A stretch of 64,000 nt of DNA from Isoetes taiwanensis (Eukaryota > Streptophyta > Lycopodiopsida > Isoetales > Isoetaceae), in assembly GCA_021234155.1 (NCBI GenBank), contig JAJEKV010000024.1, positions 15,332,406 through 15,396,405 of the forward strand. The letters run 5' to 3'. Made by a program: the position numbers and the translations under genes. Below the pieces are notes generated by a model. The model ran no database searches, had not been told where the DNA came from, and worked only from the letters and a program-made list of their open reading frames with translations. Positions 55,341 through 64,000 of this stretch are shown here, piece after piece (position 1 is the stretch's first letter; every line of letters begins with the position of its first letter).

Positions 55341-58300
55341 GTCTTCCTCGCCACGAAACTTGGTCCCGGTGGCAATGTCGACGTTTCGAGTCCATTGGCA
55401 GAGCCAAATCGGGCGATTCCGAGAGGGAGGTCGCCCGTCCGGCCCCGGGCCTTGGGGAGAGGAAATTCGGGGCAGCGGCCCGCCGGGGGATTTTAGGGTC
55501 CGTGCTCTCGCATCAACACCCCACTCCACGCCAAGTCACGCCAGCAAGGTCCCGCCTCGAATCGACAAGGAGAGGGCCTCCAAAAACGTAAACCCCGTGG
55601 GTTGCCGTGTTCTAGAAGGGTTTATTTTTTGGGGCCAAGACTTGGCCTTGTTGCACTTGGGACCCGGCCGAGAAGCCGCAGCCGAGATTACGGAGCAAGG
55701 GAACCCGACGGGCGAGTTTGGGCCTGTCCTCCCTCCCCATGTGTCAAGTAGAAGTCTGGGGCTTTTGCGCAAGGGCAAGACATTCATAAATTCAAGCAAT
55801 TAATGCATTGTACGAAAATAAATTCTGATTTTTGCCACCGATTCCTAATCAATCTCCGGCACCACAGCCCAATTTTCAAATTTTCTGAGAAGGTCTAGGT
55901 CAAAGGGTTAAGATTAGAACGGTCGGGCAGCAGCAGCCTGGGGCAACCGAGCCGCACCCTTCCCCAAGTCAAACGAGGCCAGGACCTTGCGGGGATCCCT
56001 CACAAGAGGGAGAGTCCTACCCCAAGAGGCGGGATCCAAAAAGTTCCCGAGGCAGCCCTTCCCCGGCGCCTCCCCGGGTCAGACGCTAATGACCACCCTC
56101 CGGGAGCCCTTCCCCTATCCGGACCGGGATCCTCCATTCGTGGGCCCCTCTTCGAAGGCCCAAAAGATTCCGTGACGATCCGAGAACTTGTCAAACCGCT
56201 AGGGGCGCCCCGAGGTCGGCCTTTGTAGAAACCGCGTATCTTGTTGTTCGTTGGACACGGGAGGCTCGGAATGGCAAATCGACCCTGCCAAATCGTCCTA
56301 ATGGCGAAATTACCCTAGGGAGCAAGTTACAAGGTCGGGTTTGCAAAAGAAAGAAACATTCACGCCCCCACGACAAAAAAGATCCCGCATCCACATCCTA
56401 TGCCAATCGACTACGAGTGTGATGGAAGTGAGCTACTTTGGCTTCTTGGAGGTCGGGTGGTCTTACGGCCCGCGGAACTTGGTCCCCGTGCAATGTCGAC
56501 GTTCGAGTCCATTGGCGAGAGCCAAATCGCTGATTCCCCAGGGGGAGGTCGCCGTCCGGTCCCGTGGCCTTGGGGAGAGGAAATTCGGGCAAGCCGCCTT
56601 CGGGGGATTTTAGGGTCCGTGCTTTCGGTCAACACCCCCACCCCCACGCCAAGTCACGCCCAAGGTCCCGCCTCCCTCGAATCGAGAAGGAGAGGGCCTC
56701 CAAAAAACGTAAACCCCGTGGGTTGCCGTGTTCTAGAAGGGTTTGCGTTTTTTTGGGGCGGAGACTTGGCCTGCTGCACTTGGGTCCCGGCCGAAAGCCT
56801 GCAGCCGAGATTGCGGAGCAAGGGGAACTGACGGAGCGAGTTTGGGCCTGTCCTCCTCCCGATGTGGCAAGTAGAAGTCGGGGGCTTTTGCAGGGCAAGA
56901 CATTCATAAATTCGCAATTAATGCATTGTACGAAAATAAATTCTGATTTTTGCCCGGTGGATTCCTAATCCATCTCCAAAGACACACCCAATTTTCGAAA
57001 TTTTCGGAGAAAGTCTAGGTCAAAGGGTTAGCATTAGAACGGTCGGGGGCAGCCCAAGCGGGTGGCAAACCGAGCGGGCACCCTTCCCAAGTCAAACGAG
57101 GCCAGACCTTGCGTGGGATCCCTCACAAGAGGGGAGAGTCCTAACCCCAAGAGGTGGGATCCAAAAGTTCCCGAGGCAGCCCTTCCGGCAGCCCCCCAGG
57201 GTCGACGCTAATGACCACCCTCCCTGGCCCTTCCCCTATCCCCACTGTTGGATCCTCCGCTCAGAACCCCTCTTCTGAAGGCCCAAAAGATTCCGTGATC
57301 GGTCCCGGAGAACTTGTCAAACCGCAGGGCGCCCCGAGGTCGGCCTTGTAGAAACCGCTTGATGTCTTGTCGTTTCGGGCACCGGGAGGCTCTAATGCCA
57401 AATCGACCACCAAATCGTCCCCTAATGGCTTAAATTACCCTAGGGAGCAAGTTACAAGGTCGGTGTTGCAAAAGAAAGAAACACTCACGCCCTCCACGAC
57501 AAGATCCCCGCATCCACATCCTAGGCCAATCGACTACGAGTGTGATGGAAGTGAGCTACTTTGGCGCTTCTTGGAGGTCGGGTGCTCTTCTGGCCACGAC
57601 TAACTTGTTCCCCAAAGCAATGTCGACGTTCGAGTCCATTGGCGAGAAAAATCGCGATTCCGAGAGGGGAGGCCTCGTCATTCCCCTGGGGCCTTGGGGA
57701 GAGGAAATTCCGGAGCAAAGCCGCCTGGGGATTTAGGGTCTGCATGCTCTGGTCAACACCCCCCACTCCACGTCAAGTCCGCGGCGCAAGGTCCCGGCCT
57801 CGAATCGACAAGGAGAGAGGGCCTCCAAAACGTAAACCCCAGTGGGTTGCCGTGTTCTAAAAGGGTTTTGCGTTTTGGGGCGAGACTTGGCCTGTTGCAC
57901 TTGGGTCCCGCCGGCTGCCGCAGCCAAGATTACGGAGCAAGGGGAACTGGCGGGCCGGAGTTTGGGCCTGTCCTAGTTTTGGGCGCTTTTAGGGCAAGAC
58001 ATTCATAAATTAACAATTAATGCATTGTACCGAAAATAAATTCGATTTTTTGCGGCTGGATTCCTAATCCATCTCCAAAGACCTGACCCAATTTTCAAAT
58101 TTTCTGGAGAAGGTCTAGGTCAAAGGGTTAGCATTAGAACGGTCGGGGCAGCCCGCTGGGAACCGAGCTGGCACCCTTCCCCAAGTCAAACGAGGCCAGG
58201 ACCTTGCGGGGGATCCCTCACAAGAGGAGAGAGTCCCACCCCAAGAGGTGGGATCCAAAAAAGTTCCCGAGGCAGCCCCTCCCTGGCGGCCAGGCCCCAC

Positions 58301-61300
58301 GGGGCTGCACGCTAATGACCACTCTCCCGGGCCCGGTTCCCCTATCCGACCCGTTGGATCCTCCGTTCGGGGGCCCCTCTTCGAAGGCCCAAAAGATTCC
58401 AGATCGGTCGGGAGAACTTGTCAAACCGCAGGCGCCCCGGGGTCGGCCTTGTAGAAACCAAGTAGTGTCTTGTCGTTCGGGCACGGGGAGGCTCGGAATG
58501 GCAACCACGCCAAATCGTCCATGGCAAAATTACCCTAGGGAGCAAGTTACAAGGTCGGTTTTTCAAAAGAAAGAAACACCCACGCCCTCCACGACAAGTA
58601 TCCCGCATCCACATCCTAGGCCAATCGACTCACGAAAGTGTGATGGAAGTGAGGTACTTTGGGCTTCTTGGAGGTCCAGGTGGTCTTACCCGGCCCGCGG
58701 AACTTGGTCCCCGGGGCAATGTCGACGTTCGAGTCCATTGGGCGAAGCCAAATCCTTGATTCCCGAGAGGGAGGTCGCCCGTCCGGTCCCGGGGCCTTGG
58801 GGAGAGGAAATTCGGGGCAAGCAGCTTAGGGGATTTAGGTCCGTCACGGCGTCAACACCCCCCTCCCACGTCAAGTCCGCTACAAGCAAGGTCCCACCGA
58901 ATCACAAAGGAGAGGGCCTCCAAAACGTAAACCCCCTGCGGTTTGCGAGGGTTCTAGAAGGGTTTGCGTTTTGGGGCGAGACTGTCTGTTGCACTTGGGA
59001 CCTGGCCAGCTGCGGTAGGAGAACGTGGAGCAAGGGGAGGCCCGGCCGAGGCGGAGTTTGGGCCTGTCCTCCTCCGGATGTGGCAAGTACAAGTCGGGCG
59101 CTTTTTGCAAAGTGGCAAGACATTCATAAATTCGCAATTAATGCATTGTCTGAAAATAAATTCGATTTTTGCCATTTGGATTCCTAATCCATCTCGACCT
59201 ACACACCCAATTTTGAAATTTTTGGAGAAGGTCTAGGTCAAAGGGTTAGCTAAGGTCAAAGGAATGGAGTTTGTGGGATGCGTTGTAACCGGGGTTGACC
59301 TTGGCTCAAGTCAAACGTTATACTTGGTCTAAGATTGCATTGAGAATATAAGCATCATAACCCAAGAATGAAGATAAATGATTACGAGGAAAAGCATCAT
59401 AACTACTAGAATGAAGATAAATGATTTCTCCCGAAAAACAAAAAGACTAGTCCGGGTTGGATCCTTAGATTTGGTTGCTTGTGATGATGGTTGTGTTTTC
59501 GGTCAAGGCATATGGATAGAGAATGCCCTTGTTCAACGGAGGGCCCCTAAAGCTATTTGTCATGGATGGCATAATTAACTTGTAATGGCAAATGACCGGG
59601 GCAAGCGTCCTGAATGGTTTAGGGTCCCAGCTATGGAGCAAGTTACCCACTCCATGTCAAAAGAAAGTGCAAGGTCCCGACCAAATCCACGACAAGATCC
59701 CGCCTCCACATCCTATGACTTGCCCGATTCTAGAAGGGTTTTGTTTTGGGGGCCGGTTTTGGTCTTCTGCCACGGAACTTGGTCCCCGAGAGCAATGTCG
59801 GCGTTAGAGTCCATTGGCGAGAGCCAAATCGCGATTCCAGAGGGGAGGTTGCCCGTCCGGTCGAGGGGGCCTTGGGAGAGGAAATCAGGGCAAGCGGCTT
59901 CCTGGGGATTTTAGGGTCAGTGCTCGCATCAACACCCCACTCCATGTCAAGTCACGCACAAGCAAGGTCCCGCCCGAATCGACAAGGAGGGGCCTCCAAA
60001 ACGTAAACCACAGTGGGTTGCCGGGTTCTAGAAGGGTTTGCGTTTTGGGGGCGAGACTTGGCTTTGTTTGCACTTGGGTCCTGGCCAGAAGCCTGCGGCC
60101 GAGATTACGAGCAAGGGGAACGGAGGCGGAGTTTGGGCTGTCCTCCTCCCGATGTGGCAAGTAGAAGTCGGGGGCACTTTGCGTGGCAAGACATTCATAA
60201 ATTCGCAATTAATGCATTGTCTGAAAATAAATTCTGATTTTTTTGCGGTTGGATTCCTAATCCATCTCCGGCCACAGCCCAATTTTGAAAATTTCGGAGA
60301 AGGTCTAGGTCAAAGGGTTAGCATTAGAGCGGTCGGGGCAGCCCGTTGCGGGGAACAACCGAGCTGGCACCCTTCCCCAAGTCAAACGAGGCCGGGACCT
60401 TGGGGGATCCCTCACAAGAGGGAGAGAGTCCGGACCCCAAGAGGCGGGATCAAAAAGTTCCCGAGGGCAGCCCTTCTGGCGGCAGCGCTCCCGTGCTGCA
60501 CGCATCGACCACCCTCCCGGAGCCCGGTTCCCCTATCCGACCCGTTGGATCCCCTCCGCTCGGGGGGCCCCTCTTGGGAAGGCCCAAAAAGATTCGCATC
60601 GGTCAGGAGAACTTGTCAAACCGCAGGCGTCGAGGTCGGCCTTGTAGAAACCCTTGATGTCTTGTCGTTCGGGCACGCAGGAGGCTCCGGGAATGGCAAA
60701 TCGACCCCGCCAAATCGTCCCAATAAAAATTACCTAGGGAGCAAGTTACAAGGTCGGTTTTGCAAAGAAAGAAAACACTCATGCCCTCCCACGACGGTAT
60801 CCCGCATCCACATCCTAGGCCAATCGGGATCGCGAATGTGATGGAAGTGAGCTACTTTGGCTTCTTGGAGGTCGGGTGGTCTTCGGCCACGGAACTTGGT
60901 CCCCGGGGGCAATGTCGGCGTTCGAGTCCATTGGGCGAGAGCCAAATCGCGATTCGGAGGGAGGTGGCCCGCGTGGTTCGCCTTGGGAGAGGAAATTAGG
61001 GGCAAGAAGCTTAGGAGGATTTTAGGGTCCGGTGCTCAAGGCCAACACCCCCACTCCCGCGTCAGAATCACGGCCAAAGGTCCCGCCAGAATCTAACAAG
61101 AGAGAGGGCCTCCAAAACGTAAACCACGTGGGTTGCCGGGTTCTAGAAGGGTTTTGCGTTTTGGGGCGAGACTTGGTCTGTTGCACTGGGACCTGGTGAG
61201 AAAACCGCAGCCGAGAATACGGAGCAAGGAACTGGCGGGCGGAGTTTGGGCCTGTCCTCCTCCCGTGTGGCAAGTAGAAGTCCGGGGGCTTTTGCGGTGG

Positions 61301-64000
61301 CAAGACATTCATAAATTCGCAATTAATGCATTGTCTGAAAATAAATTCTGATTTTTGCCGGTTGGATTCCTAATCCATCTCCGGCCTGACCCAATTTTCG
61401 AAATTTTTGGAGAAGGTCTAGGTCAAAGGGTTAGCTAAGGTCAAAGGAATGGAGTTTGTGGGATCGTTGTACTTGGGGTTGACCTTGGCTCATTGGGCGT
61501 TATACTTGGTCTAAGATTGCATTGAGAATATAAGCATCATAACTATTAGAATGAAGATAAATGATTACGAGTAAAAGCATCATAACTACTAGAATGAAGA
61601 TAAATGATTCTGAGAAAAACAAAAGACTAGTGCGGGTTGGAGGGTTAGATTTGGTTGCTTGTGATGATGGTTGTGTTTAAGATTATCAAGGCATATGGAT
61701 AGAGAGAATGCCCTTGTTCAACGGACTGCTCCCTAAAGCTATTTGTCATGGATGGCATAATTAACTTGTAATGAACTCAATTCGGGGCAAGCAACTTTCC
61801 TGGAGTTTAGGGTCCCAGCTCAAGGCCAACACCCCCACTCCATGTCAAGACACCTGGCAAGGTCCCACCAAAACGACAAGGAGAGGGCCTCAAACGTAAA
61901 CCCTATGACTTGCCGATTCTAGAAGGGTTTTGTTTGGGGGGCCGAGTTTTGGTCTTCCGCCACGAACTTGGTCCCTGTGGGCAACGCCGATGCTTGAGTC
62001 CATTGGCGAGCCAAATCACGGTCCGGAGGAGAGGAGGTGCGTCCGTCCCAGGGGCAGGGAGGGTCGGGGCAAGCTGACTTAGGGGGATTTTAGGGTCGTG
62101 CTCGGCATCAACACCCACTCCATGTCAAGTCACTGTCCCGCCTCGACCGGCGAGAGGGCCTCCAAAACGAAACCCCGGGTGGGCTGTCGTGTTCTAGAAG
62201 GGCTTATGCTTTTGGGGCCGAGACTGGCTGCTGCACTTGGGTCTCCGCCAAGAAGCCGCAAATGTGAGATTACGAAAGCAAGGGAACCGACTTCCATGGA
62301 GTTTGGGCCTCGGCCCTCCTCCCGATGTGGTAGAAGCTGGGCGCTTTGGTAAGTATAAGACATTCATAAATTCGCAATTAATGCATTGTACCAAATAAAT
62401 TTTGATTTTTTGCTGCTTGGATTCCTAATCCATTCTCCAAAGACACAAACAATTAAAATTTCTGAGAAGGTCTAGGTCAAGGTTAAGATTAGAATGCCGG
62501 CAGCCCAAGCAGGTGGCAACCGAGCCGCACCCTTCCCAAGTCAAACGAGGCCAGGACCTTATGTGATCCCCTCACAAGGGAGAGTCCTGGACCCCAAGAG
62601 GCGGGGATCCAAAAGTTCCCGAGGCAGCCCTTCCTGGCAGCGCTCCCTGGGGGCTGCACGCTAATGACCACCCTCCCGAGTCTTGCCCCTATCCGGAATG
62701 ATCCTCCGTCTGTTCCCCTGAAGGCCCAAAAGATTCCAGATCGGTCCGGAGAACTTGTCAAACCAAGCAGGCGCGCCCCGAGGTCTACCAGTATAAACCG
62801 TGCAGTCTTGTCGCTTCGCACGGGGAGGTCTCCTGAATGGCAACCCCGACCCCGCCAAATCGTCCGAAATGGCTTAAATTACCCTAGGAGCAAGTTACAA
62901 GGTTTTGCAAAAGAAAGAAACACCATGCCCTCCACGACAAGATCCCGCATCCACATCCCAGGCCAATACGAGTGATGGAAGTGAGCTACTTTGGCGCTTG
63001 AGGTCGGTGGTGGCTGGCCACTGAACTTGGTCCCTGTGGCAATGTCGACGCCTTCGAGTCCATTGCGCAGCCAAATCGCGACCGTGAGAGGGGAGGTCGC
63101 CTCGTCTCGCCCCGTGGCCTTGGGGGAGAGGAAATTGGGCAAGCAGCCTCGGGATTTAGGTCCGCATCGGCTGCCAACACCCCAACTCCACGTCAAGTCA
63201 CCACGCAAGGTCCCTACCAATCTAACAGCGAGAGAGCTCCAAAACGTAAAACCCCGGTGGGTTGCCGTAAGCTCCCAGGCTGGTTTATGCTTTGGGGCCG
63301 AGACTTGGCCCCAGCACTTGGGTCCTCGGCCGAGAAGTCATACCGGATACGATAAGGGGAACCGACGAGCGGAGTTTGGGCCTGTCCTCCTCATGTGGCG
63401 TAGAAGTCGGGGGCTTTGCAAAGGGCAGCATTCATAACCCGCAATTAATGCATTGTACGAAAAATAAATTCTGATTTTTTGCCGCTGATTCCTAATCCAT
63501 CTCCAAAGACACCAATTTTCAAATTTTGGAGAAGGCCTAGGGTCAAAGGTTAGCTAAGCAATGCGAATGGAGTTTAGGATCGTTGTACTTGGGTTGACCT
63601 TTTGGCTCGACGTTATACTTGGTCTAAGATTGGGTATTGAGAATATAAGTATCATAACTATTAGAATGAAGATAAATGATTACGTAAGCATCAGAATACT
63701 AGTCGAAGATAAATGATTACGAAAACAAAAGACTAGTGCGGGTTGGAGGGGGTTAGATTTGGTTGCTTGTGATGATGGTTGTCAAAGATCAAGGCATATG
63801 GATAGAGAGAATGCCCTTGTTCAATCCGGGACCGCCCTCAAAAGCTATTTGTCATGGATGCACAATTAACTGTAATGAACTCAATTCAAGTGCTAAATCC
63901 CGGGCTAGGGTCCCAGCCCGCCAACACCAACTCCATGTCAAGACACTCCGCAAGGTCCCCACCAAATCTCCATTACAATGCACCGAACGAAGTACAACAA

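Larger units (their letters stand above)
53161..64000. repeat. satellite array, ten units of about 1.05-1.12 kb
   Basis: A GC-rich shared half-unit containing TCCATTGGCGAGAGCC, TTCTAGAAGGGTTTGCG, GCAATTAATGCATTG and AAGGTCTAGGTCAAAGGG recurs to the window end. The landmark GCAATTAATGCATTG lies near 53620, 54700, 55797, 56916, 58015, 59133, 60207, 61320, 62372 and 63434 (intervals 1052-1119). Each shared half is followed by one of two unrelated halves, giving the order A-B-B-B-B-A-B-A-B-A. Units differ by many small indels. There is no conserved open frame, so the array is noncoding. It runs beyond the window. Confidence 0.9.

Noticed and set aside
60038-60841. A 267-codon open frame in the array
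   Set aside because: The same region in neighbouring units is broken, and the peptide has no recognisable domain.
53161-64000. Many GC-rich ORFs in the satellite array, some over 200 codons
   Set aside because: The frames change from unit to unit, the encoded peptides are not conserved in the same frame, and both strands give similar ORFs. This is a by-product of GC-rich sequence with few stops.
53161-64000. 5S or 45S ribosomal DNA spacer
   Set aside because: I looked for the 5S internal control region and conserved 18S/25S words and found none.

Overview
This window looks like nuclear DNA of a land plant. The evidence is a plant-type RPB3 gene with small spliced introns, a copia element primed by initiator-Met tRNA (TGGTATCAGAGCC), a B3-domain gene fragment with an RLFGV-type motif, TTTAGGG telomere-type repeats, and Ty1/copia, L1-type LINE, hAT, CACTA and Helitron elements. 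I suspect a repeat-rich non-seed plant (fern, lycophyte or bryophyte), but that is inference only. No rRNA genes, free-standing tRNA genes or CRISPR arrays were seen.

Layout. 1-5.3 kb is the gene-bearing end: a candidate MITE, an intact four-exon RPB3 gene, and a decayed METTL13/EEF1AKMT4-like methyltransferase gene. 5.7-6.8 kb holds a LINE relic. 7.8-14.7 kb holds a broken DDE-type transposase-like gene (+) facing a coiled-coil/zinc-finger gene (-); I could not assign the transposase to a named superfamily, and a second fragment of it lies at 35.2-35.8 kb. 16.2-21.6 kb is an L1-type LINE (-), joined at its 3' side to an exon that has a paralogue at 33.1-33.5 kb. 23.1-28.9 kb is a complete, very young Ty1/copia element with a perfect 5-bp target duplication. 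29.1-31.1 kb is a Helitron N-terminal fragment with four tandem 84-codon repeats and a nested, 5'-truncated poly-A insertion. 31-38 kb is mostly decayed sequence with CGACGT/TGACGT repeat blocks.

39.2-42.7 kb is a hAT transposase gene whose five exons join without a stop (852 codons). 44.1-45.6 kb is a decayed B3 transcription-factor gene with a duplicated 3' end. 45.9-53.1 kb is a decayed CACTA (En/Spm) element with CGACGT-rich flanks, a nested tRNA-derived SINE with a 17-bp target duplication, and a SET-domain gene fragment. From 53.16 kb to the window end is a satellite array of ten roughly 1.05-1.12 kb units, in which a shared half alternates with one of two different halves.

Apart from RPB3 and the hAT gene, almost every coding region is broken. 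Several breaks are single-base losses in homopolymer runs, so decay and residual sequencing error cannot be separated here. The most interesting signals are the two-gene DDE element with its Cys-cluster domain, the CGACGT palindrome family shared by separate loci, the LINE-exon junction, the SET gene inside the CACTA element, and the two-module satellite.
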